Origin: Acetobacter lovaniensis
Lineage (GTDB): Bacteria > Pseudomonadota > Alphaproteobacteria > Acetobacterales > Acetobacteraceae
Length of the DNA: 64,000 nucleotides
Assembly (NCBI RefSeq): GCF_014207635.1
Contig: NZ_JACHIE010000006.1
Coordinates: forward strand, 124,001-188,000
Direction of reading: 5' to 3'
In this document: positions 1-8,440 of the stretch, in pieces
Layout of the letters: each line of letters starts with the position of its first letter
Position numbering within the stretch: position 1 is the stretch's first letter
Program-made: the position numbers and the translations under genes
The notes under the pieces: model-generated
Told to the model about the DNA's origin: nothing
The model's database searches: none
Seen by the model: only the letters and a program-made list of their open reading frames with translations

Positions 1-1182
1 GGGACAAATATTCGTTCCGTACTTGTCTGTATATTCATATCGTCCTGCGGGATATGGTACTACCTGAGCGGGAAAGTATATTATGACTTTCCCTTCACTG
101 TGTTTTCTTTTTCCATTGTAATTTATATTCTGCTCAAGGTATATTTTTCAGAGACAGATAAGTCCGCTCTTGTTTATCTTTTTGGCATGGCCTGTGGGTT
201 CATGCTGTCCTGGAAGCCGTATAATATTTTTATCCTGTCCGGGCTTTTTTCATTCCTTGTCTGTGATGAGAAATTAAAAACACGTTTCCTGAATAGTCTG
301 CTTAACCCACTCAGACTGCTTACCGCCGTGTTTCTATTCGCGTTAGGATATGCTTTAGGGAATTACTCATTCTTCTATTCTGTTGAAAAAACGGTTCTGG
401 GTATTTCTGCCTATCCGGCGCAATCGGATTTTATGACCTTCCTGTTCGAGAGGGATGGCAAAATCTGGGATCATGTAAACTCTTTAGGATACACCTTTTC
501 AAATATTAACATCCTCTCCCTTTTTATCGTTATTATCATTATTCCTCTTGTTACAAAAAGATATTTATGTCTTGTCCTGAATAGTATTAATTTTTCATTG
601 TTTTACATTTATATTTCCTATTTTTCTCCCGGCTATCCATGGCATGGTTTTTGCTATTCCCTGAGTGTTTTATTAGGTCTGATTTCTGCGTGTCAGAAAA
701 ATGAGTCACTCGGTGCCATGCGGGAAAAAGTTCTGACCTGCCTTCTGGCCGGTTCTGCAGCGGTGCAGGTCGTGGTGACATTTTTGTACTACGTCCCGCA
801 GCAGGCCTACTGGATTGAGCAGGACGACCAGACATACAATACGCTGCGTCAGAAGAGCTTTGAGATTTATGAAAATGTGCAAAATGTTGCCGGGAAATTA
901 CAGGGCAGTATTTCTGTATCGTGCGATTTCAATAGATTCATTACTTATGAAAATGAAGGGAAAAATAAACTCATTCCCGCATATCAGTCAGATAACCCAC
1001 AGGCATGGGAAAAACTGGAAAGAGAGAAGTTCGGTTCCGGTGATGCCGTTTACAGAATACGGATCGTGCCATCCGGCATGCTCTATATGGGGAATATATA
1101 TTCTATAGATATGAGCGGATACAGTCAGATTTCTCAAACCGCGTATTCTGGCTACAGTATTTATATCTACAAAAAAATCTGA
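1..1182 (+). CDS. Polytopic membrane protein, 5'-truncated by the window edge
   Basis: The reading frame is open from the first base, so the true start lies upstream; the GTG near base 100 is only an internal candidate. The visible part has about six hydrophobic segments in its N-terminal two thirds, then a soluble C-terminal region of about 130 residues with several aromatic residues. This resembles polytopic membrane proteins of surface-glycan loci (GtrII or ArnT-like), but no diagnostic motif is visible, so I assign no function. Base composition is clearly more AT-rich than the flagellar genes that follow, suggesting separate ancestry. It ends shortly before an inverted repeat and is convergent with the lytic transglycosylase gene. 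Confidence 0.7.
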   Translation, partial: GTNIRSVLVCIFISSCGIWYYLSGKVYYDFPFTVFSFSIVIYILLKVYFSETDKSALVYLFGMACGFMLSWKPYNIFILSGLFSFLVCDEKLKTRFLNSLLNPLRLLTAVFLFALGYALGNYSFFYSVEKTVLGISAYPAQSDFMTFLFERDGKIWDHVNSLGYTFSNINILSLFIVIIIIPLVTKRYLCLVLNSINFSLFYIYISYFSPGYPWHGFCYSLSVLLGLISACQKNESLGAMREKVLTCLLAGSAAVQVVVTFLYYVPQQAYWIEQDDQTYNTLRQKSFEIYENVQNVAGKLQGSISVSCDFNRFITYENEGKNKLIPAYQSDNPQAWEKLEREKFGSGDAVYRIRIVPSGMLYMGNIYSIDMSGYSQISQTAYSGYSIYIYKKI

Positions 1183-1199
1183 GCGGCGGGAGCGCGTAG

Positions 1200-1223
1200 G
1201 TTCTGGCGGCTGATCGCCAGAAC
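1200..1223. repeat. Inverted repeat between convergent genes
   Basis: A perfect 9-bp stem, GTTCTGGCG paired with CGCCAGAAC, flanks a 6-base loop. It lies between the 3' ends of the membrane protein gene and the lytic transglycosylase gene. No T-run follows on either strand, so it may be a Rho-independent terminator lacking a good U-tract, or an mRNA 3'-end stabilising hairpin. Confidence 0.5.
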
Positions 1224-1283
1224 GCTCGCGTGTTATCGGCCGGGTTGAAGCACCATCCGGGTTCGTCTGTGTGGCGCTCCGGC

Positions 1284-2213
1284 TTATTCGCTGCCTTGTG
1301 CGAGGATGCGCGGAGCGCTGGCCCGCGCCACGGGGGCGGCCCGGTAGGAGGCAAGGGAGCGTCCGCGCATGCCACCGCCCCGGCTGTTCCCCACGGGGCC
1401 GGGTTCCACAAAGTTCCGCATGCCCTGAAAAGGGTGGAACACCTTGGGGTGCGAGATCTGAGGCATGCCATCCGGTCCCGTGCCGGTGCTGGCTTCCGCC
1501 ACCATCATCGGGCCATGATGGGTGACGGGCATGACCGGGTGTGGGAACACCTGCGGCATAAGGGGTGACTTTTGCGCAGGCTGCGGGCTTTCCCGCCCGT
1601 CTTGCGGCACGGCCCATGCCTCCAGCACCTTCCACTGGTAGGGGGTGCCTATGCCGGGGGTCTGGGAATGGTAGGCCGCCGCAGCCCGTGGCCAGCTACC
1701 CGTCTTGTCATACATCTGGAGCAGAAAGCCACCCGCGAACATGGCGTTGCGCAGCGGGTCAAACGCCTGATCGAGCGAGGCGAAGGCATCGGGGTGCTGT
1801 TGCAGGTTGACCTGCATGCACCCCACATCAAGGGACATGATGCCCTGCTGGCGAAAGCTCTGCACAGCCGCTATGGCCTCGGCCTGACTGTTATAGTGGT
1901 GGCCGATGCCTGCTGCGTTGATTGTCCATGGCCATGCGGAAACCGTTCCGTCGGATTCGGCCTTTCCGCTCTCCACCCGCCCCATGGCGGATAAAAATCC
2001 GTCGGGAATATGCAGGTTGCGTTCAGCCTGCGCCATGGCCTCCGTGCACAGCCCGGCCTCGGCTGAGCGGGCATGGGCCTGAGGGACGCCTGCGGCCATG
2101 TGGGCAGCACCTGTCAGGGCTGCAACAGCAAGGAGCCAGCGGATGAACCGGACGGGGGGGAAGGGTGACGTCATGCGCGGTCTGGCGGGGCTCGGGTCGG
2201 GAATTATCCGCAT
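1284..2213 (-). CDS. Exported lytic transglycosylase (SLT-type)
   Basis: A 309-residue protein with a long positively charged N-terminus, a hydrophobic stretch (WLLAVAALTGAAHMAAG) and an AHA-like cleavage site, so probably periplasmic. The mature part has the SLT/lysozyme-like fold signature: a catalytic Glu in MGRVESGK, then the CMQVN motif and AAAAYHSQTPG, as in soluble lytic transglycosylases. The C-terminal ~110 residues are Pro/Gly/Ala-rich and probably disordered. The chosen start has an AAGGG ribosome site 7 bases upstream; starts 24 codons earlier or 13 codons later are possible. It is divergent from flgI. The neighbouring rod-binding protein lacks a muramidase domain, so this enzyme may open peptidoglycan for the rod, as SltF does in Rhodobacter. 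That role is inference. Confidence 0.8.
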   Translation of the reverse strand: MRIIPDPSPARPRMTSPFPPVRFIRWLLAVAALTGAAHMAAGVPQAHARSAEAGLCTEAMAQAERNLHIPDGFLSAMGRVESGKAESDGTVSAWPWTINAAGIGHHYNSQAEAIAAVQSFRQQGIMSLDVGCMQVNLQQHPDAFASLDQAFDPLRNAMFAGGFLLQMYDKTGSWPRAAAAYHSQTPGIGTPYQWKVLEAWAVPQDGRESPQPAQKSPLMPQVFPHPVMPVTHHGPMMVAEASTGTGPDGMPQISHPKVFHPFQGMRNFVEPGPVGNSRGGGMRGRSLASYRAAPVARASAPRILAQGSE

Positions 2214-2656
2214 GACGGGGCCCTTGGCTCCTTGGCTGGTTGTGGTTCTCTGGTCGTCATGTAAAGACTTTACCGGATGATGCACAAGTAATACTGGCCT
2301 TGTCTGACCGATTTTTCACATGGCTGTAGTCCTGCGGTACGGATCATGCAAGGATTCACGGTCTGGAACAGCCCTGTCCATGCGGCTCTGTCCCGCCAAT
2401 AGTTCTGGCCTCCCTGTTTGTTGGAGGCTCGGGTAACGCCATGATTTTGCGTGGTCTTGGGCTCCCTGTATGGCCGGGCGTGTTGCTTTTTGGCATGGTG
2501 TGGAGCGGGGGCGGACAAAAAAGGCTTTTGGGCATGGCCCGTGGCGGGTTACATGGGCATTGAATGTGCTGGCCCGCGCGCCTATTCTTATGGCACAAGT
2601 TGACGTGATACGCCTGCACAGTGTGCCGGGCTGACCAATCAGGGGTAAACAGGTAT
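2214..2656. other. Divergent intergenic region upstream of flgI
   Basis: About 440 bases separate the divergent lytic transglycosylase and flgI genes. I see no convincing coding region, tRNA or riboswitch. A TTGACG hexamer at 2610-2615 could be a -35 element for flgI, but no good -10 box follows at the usual spacing, and there is no TTAA-N7-TTAA CtrA site. It presumably holds both promoters, but I cannot place them. Confidence 0.4.
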
Positions 2657-3877
2657 ATGCGGAACCGCCTCAAGGCGAGCAACGGGCAGGCCAGCACGAT
2701 CGGCCAGCATGGTGGCAGGGCGGCCCATTCCTTGAATCGTATGGTGGGCCAGTCTGGCGTGCTGCGGTGGGGCAGGGCCGTCATGGCCGCGTTTTTCATG
2801 CTCTCCCTGCTTGTCCCGCTCTCTCCCGCCCACGCTGTTACGGTGCGGGTGAAGGATATTGTGGATTACGAAGGCGTGCGCGACAACCAGTTGGTCGGCT
2901 ACGGGCTGGTTGTGGGCCTGCATGGCACGGGTGACCGTCTGACCAACATCATCTTCACGCGTGAGACGTTGATCAGCATGCTCAACCGCCTTGGCGTGAA
3001 CATCCGTGACCGTGAAATCCAGTTGCAGACGCATGACGTGGCCGCCGTTATGGTGACCGCCACCCTGCCGCCGTTCTCGCACGGGGGCGGGCGGATCGAC
3101 GTTACCGTTTCCGCCGTGGGTGACGCACAGGACCTGACCGGGGGCACCCTGCTGGTAACCCCCCTGCAGGCGGCTGATGGCGAGGTCTATGCCGTGGCGC
3201 AGGGCTCGCTTGTGACCAACGCCTTTACGGCGGGGGGGGCGGCGGCATCTGTCTCGCGCAACATTCCTACCAGCGGGCATATCGCCAATGGCGGGGTGGT
3301 CGAGCGTGAAGTGCCGGTCAAGCTGGGTGAGACAGGGGTCATTCACCTCTCGCTCCACAACCCCAATTTTACCACCGCGACCCGTATAGCCGAGGTTATC
3401 AATCGCAGCATTGGCGCGCGCATGGCGCGGGTGGATGACCCGCGCACCATTACCGTGGACCTGACCGGGCGTAATGCGTCGCTGACCCTGTTCCGTATTG
3501 GTGACCTCCAGATCGAGCCGGATACCATGGCCAAGGTTGTGGTGGACGAGGCCAGCGGCACCATTGTCATGGGCGATAGCGTACGGATCAGCACCGTGGC
3601 CATTGCGCAGGGCAACCTGACCATTCAGGTGACCGAAACGCCCGAGGTGGTCCAGCCAGCCCCTTTCTCCAATGGTGTGACTGCCGTTGTGCCACGGACG
3701 CAGGCCAATGTGAGCACGGATAGCTCGCACAGACTGGGTATCCTGCGTGAAGGGCCAACACTGGCCAGCCTTGTGGCGGGCATGAACGCACTGGGCATGG
3801 GCCCACGTGACATGATTGGTATTTTGCAGGCCATCAAGGCCGATGGCGCCCTTCAGGCCGATCTGGAAGTAAGGTAG
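2657..3877 (+). CDS. flgI: Flagellar basal-body P-ring protein FlgI
   Basis: A 406-residue FlgI, which forms the periplasmic P ring around the rod. The conserved mature start (VRVKDIVDYEGVRDNQLVGYG) and the segments GLHGTGD, GGRIDVTVS and TLLVTPL are characteristic, and the C-terminus ends in the typical IGILQAIKADGALQADLEV. The predicted signal peptide is MAAFFMLSLLVPLSPAHA, preceded by an unusually long charged n-region. An internal ATG at 2783 would give a more normal signal. I chose the ATG with an AGGGG site about 9 bases upstream; a GTG 12 codons earlier also exists. It is the first gene of a short cluster, with the rod-binding protein 7 bases downstream. Confidence 0.95.
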   Translation: MRNRLKASNGQASTIGQHGGRAAHSLNRMVGQSGVLRWGRAVMAAFFMLSLLVPLSPAHAVTVRVKDIVDYEGVRDNQLVGYGLVVGLHGTGDRLTNIIFTRETLISMLNRLGVNIRDREIQLQTHDVAAVMVTATLPPFSHGGGRIDVTVSAVGDAQDLTGGTLLVTPLQAADGEVYAVAQGSLVTNAFTAGGAAASVSRNIPTSGHIANGGVVEREVPVKLGETGVIHLSLHNPNFTTATRIAEVINRSIGARMARVDDPRTITVDLTGRNASLTLFRIGDLQIEPDTMAKVVVDEASGTIVMGDSVRISTVAIAQGNLTIQVTETPEVVQPAPFSNGVTAVVPRTQANVSTDSSHRLGILREGPTLASLVAGMNALGMGPRDMIGILQAIKADGALQADLEVR

Positions 3878-3884
3878 GCAGAGC

Positions 3885-4229
3885 ATGAGCACGGTAGCCA
3901 ATGTGAGCGCGGCCCAGATTGCCAGCGCACAGAACACCGCCTCCACCCAGTCCGGGCTGAAGGCGGAAGCGCTGGAAAAAACCCGCAAGGCCGCCGTCGA
4001 GTTCGAAGGCATGACCATAGGCGAAATGCTCCAGCCGATGTTTGACACGGTGGATACCGCCAACGGCCTGTTTGGTGGCGGTGCCGCGGAAGCCCAGTTC
4101 CGGTCGTTGCAGGTGCTGGAACTGGGGAAGCAGATTGCCAATAATGGTGGCATTGGTCTGGCCGACAGTGTTTACCGTCAGATGCTGGCCATGCAGGAAA
4201 AAGCCCAGCAGGAAGCAGGTAAATCATGA
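3885..4229 (+). CDS. flgJ: Rod-binding protein (FlgJ N-terminal domain / CheL type)
   Basis: A 114-residue protein corresponding only to the N-terminal rod-binding domain of FlgJ. The segment KAAVEFEGMTIGEMLQPMF and the GGGAAEAQFRSLQVLELGKQIA region match this family, including the acidic-hydrophobic EFEGM core. The C-terminal muramidase domain of enteric FlgJ is absent, as usual in alphaproteobacteria, where the short form is often called CheL. It lies between flgI and flgN and overlaps flgN by 4 bases, implying translational coupling. It probably caps or scaffolds rod assembly in the periplasm, with peptidoglycan opening left to a separate lytic transglycosylase. Confidence 0.85.
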   Translation: MSTVANVSAAQIASAQNTASTQSGLKAEALEKTRKAAVEFEGMTIGEMLQPMFDTVDTANGLFGGGAAEAQFRSLQVLELGKQIANNGGIGLADSVYRQMLAMQEKAQQEAGKS

Positions 4230-4654
4230 CCGATACGCCGCAGGATCTGCAAAGCCGTCTGTTACAGGCGTTCGGGGCCGTAAGCGCCCTGCTGGAGCAG
4301 GAAAATGCCCTGCTGAAAACAGGCCGCTGGCAGGATGTGGAAACACTGCTGCCCCGTAAGCGCACAGTGCTGGAAACTCTGCGTAAGCTGCTGCCACTGG
4401 AACAGACCCGTCCCCTGACCGCCGAGCAGCGCAGTGCTGGCGTAAGCACGGAGCTGGAGGCGGCGGCAAGACAGTTTAACATGCTGGTCCGTGCCAATGA
4501 GGACCTGCTGCAAAGTGCTATTGCCGCTCAGGGCACGCTGATCCAGCTTGTGCTGGATGACGCAGCACAGGAGCAGCGTACAGGGTATGGGGCTTCTGGT
4601 GGTTATACGGTGGACAGTCACGCCGGGGCGCTGGCCCTGCGGAGTGATGTGTAA
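4226..4654 (+). CDS. flgN: FlgN-like flagellar export chaperone
   Basis: A 142-residue, mostly helical protein. Two long amphipathic helices with regularly spaced leucines (about residues 8-65 and 70-115) fit the FlgN family, whose members are cytosolic chaperones for the hook-filament junction proteins FlgK and FlgL. Sequence identity to the family is weak, as is common, so the call rests on size, predicted helices and operon position directly after flgI and the rod-binding gene with a 4-base overlap. The hook-associated substrates are not encoded in this window. The C-terminal ~25 residues look disordered. Confidence 0.65.
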   Translation: MTDTPQDLQSRLLQAFGAVSALLEQENALLKTGRWQDVETLLPRKRTVLETLRKLLPLEQTRPLTAEQRSAGVSTELEAAARQFNMLVRANEDLLQSAIAAQGTLIQLVLDDAAQEQRTGYGASGGYTVDSHAGALALRSDV

Positions 4655-4678
4655 CGTCCTCTGGAGGGAGCCGCCAGC

Positions 4679-5185
4679 TTACCAGTAAGAGCCCATGACC
4701 TTGCGGGGCTGGTTTCCGGCGGGGTCGGCCCCTGCGTACCAGGCGCTCCAGTCCCACAAAAAGGTATCCCGGCGGTTTTCCGCCGTCATGGCGGCCAGTT
4801 CATCCACAACGGAGGGGGGCTGCTTCTTTTTGCTCCGCAGTTCTGCGGCGGTCATGTTGTTCAGGGTTCTGAACGCGGTCTCCGAGCCCATATACACGCA
4901 GCCACACCCTAGGGGGTCCGCGTAAAGGTAGATCGGGCCATCGGGGGAGGGACGGTAGGTCAACTGCCCCGGTGGCAGCAGGTTCATCATGGCGTAACGC
5001 GCGGTTGTATCGGCCGGATGGGCAATAAACCCGGCTTCGGACAGGGTTTTCCCTTTTTCCAGATACGGTGCGGCGGGGGGGGTGCAGCCCGCGAGTGCCG
5101 TGCAGAGCAGCCCGGTTGCCGCCTGCGCCAGCCATTGTACGGGGCGGGGGATGGCCTTGGCGGGTAAGGAGCTGCCTGTGTGCAT
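4679..5185 (-). CDS. Putative lipoprotein of unknown function
   Basis: A 168-residue protein with a hydrophobic signal ending in the lipobox LAGC (LLCTALAGC), so Cys34 is the likely lipidation site. The mature part is rich in Trp, Tyr and Pro, contains a GCGC motif (YADPLGCGCVYMG) and ends WDWSAWYAGADP...VMGSYW. I do not recognise a family. It is convergent with flgN and followed by a GT25-like gene on the same strand about 34 bases upstream. Its position inside the flagellar locus makes a motility or envelope role possible but unproven. Confidence 0.6.
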   Translation of the reverse strand: MHTGSSLPAKAIPRPVQWLAQAATGLLCTALAGCTPPAAPYLEKGKTLSEAGFIAHPADTTARYAMMNLLPPGQLTYRPSPDGPIYLYADPLGCGCVYMGSETAFRTLNNMTAAELRSKKKQPPSVVDELAAMTAENRRDTFLWDWSAWYAGADPAGNQPRKVMGSYW

Positions 5186-5218
5186 CTGGCGGGTTCCGTG
5201 CTGTGTTTTTTAATAAGG

Positions 5219-5932
5219 TTAAAGGGCGGGCGCGGCTGCGTCTGTCATGCACAGGGGAGGCACGCAGACAAAGGCCTTCATGGTCGAGTAATGCAGGCTC
5301 ATCAACTGCTGGAGCGTCTGTGCGGCCATGCTGCCATCCGTGGGGTTGGCGGCGGGGACGGTGGTGCTTGTCAGCGGCAGGCACGCCTTGATCATTTTTG
5401 CGGCCCCTGTGGGGGAAATGGCATAGCCGCACACGCTCTGGGTCGCCAGAAGCGGGAAGGCGAGGGAAGTTACCTCCATTTCGCTCAGCGCGCCTGCGCC
5501 ACGGGCGGAGTAAGGGGGCTGCACCGCACCGTTGAACAGGGCCAGTTCGGGCAGAACATCAAACTGGAGCGTGGAACCGGGCGTGTTGCCCCAGAGAACA
5601 AAGTCCCAGTCCTGCGGCAGGCTGGTCAGAATGCGCGTGCTTTCGGCCTCGAAATTGGCGCACAGCACGGCGTTGCTTTCAAACACGTGGGCGGCGGTCT
5701 GGTGCTGGGCCACGTTCCCCCACAGGGCAACGTGGGAAAGGGCCTGCGCAAATGCTGCGTGCGAGAACAGGCATTCGGCGGAAATCAGGTTCATCTGCCG
5801 CATGGCCTGTGCGTCCAGCGTGTGCTCGTCCACGCCCACGGAGCGCACAAGGTCGGGGACATGGGCGTTCAGCCGCACAAAGCGTTCGCTCTGGTCCGGA
5901 GTAGCGTCGCTGCTGATGAAAAACTTGAACAT
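5219..5932 (-). CDS. GT25-like protein with altered catalytic motif
   Basis: A 237-residue protein related to glycosyltransferase family 25 (LPS beta-1,4-galactosyltransferase type). It aligns with the N-terminal half of the larger GT25 protein at 36769-38553: AECLFSHAAF matches VGCALSHMSLW, SLPQDWDFVLWG matches DLPDDWELVHWG, and SVCGYAISPTGAAKMI matches TMCYSISPRGAKRLL. The acidic EDD triplet of the larger protein (residues 85-87) is ESN here at exactly the same positions, so metal or nucleotide-sugar binding may be impaired. The start used has AGGA 8 bases upstream and places the alignment at residue 1; an open frame extends 39 codons further without support. It could be a non-catalytic partner, or use an unusual donor. 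Confidence 0.7.
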   Translation of the reverse strand: MFKFFISSDATPDQSERFVRLNAHVPDLVRSVGVDEHTLDAQAMRQMNLISAECLFSHAAFAQALSHVALWGNVAQHQTAAHVFESNAVLCANFEAESTRILTSLPQDWDFVLWGNTPGSTLQFDVLPELALFNGAVQPPYSARGAGALSEMEVTSLAFPLLATQSVCGYAISPTGAAKMIKACLPLTSTTVPAANPTDGSMAAQTLQQLMSLHYSTMKAFVCVPPLCMTDAAAPAL

Positions 5933-6225
5933 CGAAGATTCCTGCTGGTGGCGAGAGCAAAAAATGCGATCACTAACGGGGCGCAATGGATAGCTGGCTC
6001 CACCATGTCCAACACAACCGCCACGACGAGACCATAATCCGGTGCGCACAAGGATACGGCAGAGTAAGGCGCATGGAAAGCCTTGAGAGGCGCTTCAGGC
6101 CCGGCGGGGCATATTCCTGTGGCTTTGTCGGGGACAAAATCGTATGATAGACACAGGTCTATGTTTTCTGGGGTCTTGCACGACAGGGTCCGGCATTGGT
6201 GTGCAGTACGTAAAGGATTGGATTA

Positions 6226-8373
6226 ATGAGCATTAGCGGTATCTCGCCGGTAAGCCAGTATCTGACGGCCCTGAAAAATGAAGATGCCGCTGCCTCTACC
6301 TACGCCAAAACGGATGTGACCACCAAGCAGGCTACCGCCGGGTTTGAACAGGCCGCCGCCTCCATTACCACCGTTTCCGGGCTGATGAAGAATTACTCGG
6401 CGCTGAACGTGGTGCTTGGCGCGTATGGCATGGGTTCGTATGCTTCGGCTACCGCGCTGGTCCAGAAGCTGCTCACGCAGGACCCGACTTCTTCCTCATC
6501 GCTGGCCAAATCATCGAGCAACGCCACATGGCTGGCCTTTGCCGATGCGTTCAAGACATGGGGACAGGGCGGAGGGAGCGTGCAGACTTCCCCGCTGACC
6601 TCTTCCACCATTACGTCCATTGTCAACGAATACCAGACGGATACGACCCAGTCGCTTCAGAGCGATCTCGCCGCGTTCAATAATGCGGCCCCTGGCATTA
6701 CCACCGCGTCTGCCCTGCTGGCCAATACGGCCGTGCTCAATGTTGTGCTGAGCGCCTATGGCATGGATGCGCTGGAAGGGGATACATCGGTCCTGACCGC
6801 GCTGCTCACGCAGGACCCGTCCTCCTCCACCTCTCTGGCGCAGACATCGGGCAATGCGGCGTGGCAACTGTTCGCCAACGCCTTTCAGGACATGGGCAAA
6901 AACGGCGGCACGGCCAGCGCCTCGCCGTTTACCAGCATGACCATGACCACCATTACCCAAGGCTACAGCATTGCGGTGGGTTCGGCGGTTAATAACAATG
7001 TCAATGCCTTCAAGGCCGAGGCCGCGACCATGACCTCCGCCTCCGACCTGATGAACAACCAGACCGTGCTCTCCATGGTCATGTCCACCTACGGGCTGGA
7101 TTCCAGCACGGATAACAGCAAGATCCTGACCGCGCTGCTCACGCAGGACCCCACCTCCTCCACATCACTGGCGCAGGCTTCGGGCAGCACAGCATGGCAG
7201 GACTTCGCCACGACCTTCCAGAGCATGGGGCAGAACAATGGTGTGGCGGCGTCCACGCCGTTTACCGCTGCGACCATCAGTTCCATTGCCGCCAAATATG
7301 CGGATGTCATCGACACCGGCACCACAAGCGCGATTGCGTCCTTCCGAAGCGATGCGGCGGGCATTACATCGGTCAACAGCCTGCTGGGCAACAGCAGCGC
7401 CCTGCAGGTTGTTCTGGGGGCGTATGGTCTGGGCTCCCTTGCCGCCGACCCGGCCGTGGTCAAGACCCTGCTGACGCAGGACCCCGATTCCGCGACATCG
7501 CTGGCCCAGACATCGGGCAATACGGCATGGCAGACCTTTGCGCAGGCGTTCAAGGCATGGGGGCAGAACAACGGTCAGGGCGCTATCATGTCCACGTCTT
7601 TTGTGGCGTCCCTGAGTGCGAGCTTCCAGAGCAACACCAATACGCTGGTGCAGTCGGGTCTTACGAATTTTGAAAACGCGGCTGGCTCCATTACCACTGC
7701 CTCGGCCCTGCTGAGCAATACCGCCGTGCTGAGTGTGGTTACCGGCGCGTTCGGGATTGATGCGTCGAGTAATGAGACCACGCTGCTGAACTCCCTGCTC
7801 ACGCAGGACCCCAGTTCCTCCACGTCGCTGGCCAGTGCTTCGGGCAATAGCACGTGGCAGAGCTTTGCAACGGACTTCAAGGTATGGGGCGCTAACGGGG
7901 GCAGCGTCAGCGCAACACCGTTCACGTCTGACAAGATCCAGAGCATCGTGGAAAGCTACCAGATGCGGCAGTACGAAAGCAGCAGCGCGCTGAGCGATAA
8001 CGGTGTGGGGAATGCCCTGTACTTTACCCGCACCATGAGCAGCGTCACCTCTCTGGCGCAGCTCATGTCGGACCCGACCCTGCTCAAGGTGGCAGAAACC
8101 GTATCGGGCTACGACCCGGACCAGTTTGGCGCGCTGGACTACGACCAGCAGGTGCGCCTGCTGTCCAAGAAGGTGGATCTCAGCAAGCTGTCCACCCCCA
8201 AGCAGATCCAGCAGTATGCGGAGCAGTATCTGGCCATGTTGCAGATCAACCCGCAAACGCCAGATACCCCCGCTTCCATGCTCGACCTGTTCGGCGGGAG
8301 CAGTGATGATGACATCCTCTCCCTGTTCGGTGGGGATGATTCCTCGGGCGACCTTTATTCCAGCCTGTTCTAG
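6226..8373 (+). CDS. DUF1217 flagellar-locus protein with five tandem repeats
   Basis: A 715-residue protein preceded by AAGGA. It consists mainly of five tandem DUF1217-like units, each with ITTASALL, a VLxVVLxAYG core, LLTQDPxSSTSLA and AWQxFAxAFxxWGxNGG. The LLTQDP cores start at residues 82, 193, 304, 415 and 524, i.e. spacings of 111, 111, 111 and 109 residues. A sixth, degenerate unit (TMSSVTSLAQLM...YDPDQFGALD) and an acidic Asp/Ser/Gly tail follow. DUF1217 proteins are found in alphaproteobacterial flagellar clusters; their function is not established to my knowledge. There is no signal peptide and very little Cys, as in flagellar axial proteins exported by the type III system. It lies 68 bases before fliI on the same strand. 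Confidence 0.85.
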   Translation: MSISGISPVSQYLTALKNEDAAASTYAKTDVTTKQATAGFEQAAASITTVSGLMKNYSALNVVLGAYGMGSYASATALVQKLLTQDPTSSSSLAKSSSNATWLAFADAFKTWGQGGGSVQTSPLTSSTITSIVNEYQTDTTQSLQSDLAAFNNAAPGITTASALLANTAVLNVVLSAYGMDALEGDTSVLTALLTQDPSSSTSLAQTSGNAAWQLFANAFQDMGKNGGTASASPFTSMTMTTITQGYSIAVGSAVNNNVNAFKAEAATMTSASDLMNNQTVLSMVMSTYGLDSSTDNSKILTALLTQDPTSSTSLAQASGSTAWQDFATTFQSMGQNNGVAASTPFTAATISSIAAKYADVIDTGTTSAIASFRSDAAGITSVNSLLGNSSALQVVLGAYGLGSLAADPAVVKTLLTQDPDSATSLAQTSGNTAWQTFAQAFKAWGQNNGQGAIMSTSFVASLSASFQSNTNTLVQSGLTNFENAAGSITTASALLSNTAVLSVVTGAFGIDASSNETTLLNSLLTQDPSSSTSLASASGNSTWQSFATDFKVWGANGGSVSATPFTSDKIQSIVESYQMRQYESSSALSDNGVGNALYFTRTMSSVTSLAQLMSDPTLLKVAETVSGYDPDQFGALDYDQQVRLLSKKVDLSKLSTPKQIQQYAEQYLAMLQINPQTPDTPASMLDLFGGSSDDDILSLFGGDDSSGDLYSSLF

Positions 8374-8440
8374 GCGCGCTGGTCTGCCCGTTATCCTTTG
8401 GGGCAGGGCCGTATAACACTGCATCTGTTTGGTTGGTAAC

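Noticed and set aside
6469-7811. Regularly spaced direct repeats as a CRISPR-like array
   Set aside because: The repeats are in frame, 333 bases apart and encode the repeated protein domain; spacing and coding content exclude CRISPR. I saw no CRISPR array elsewhere.
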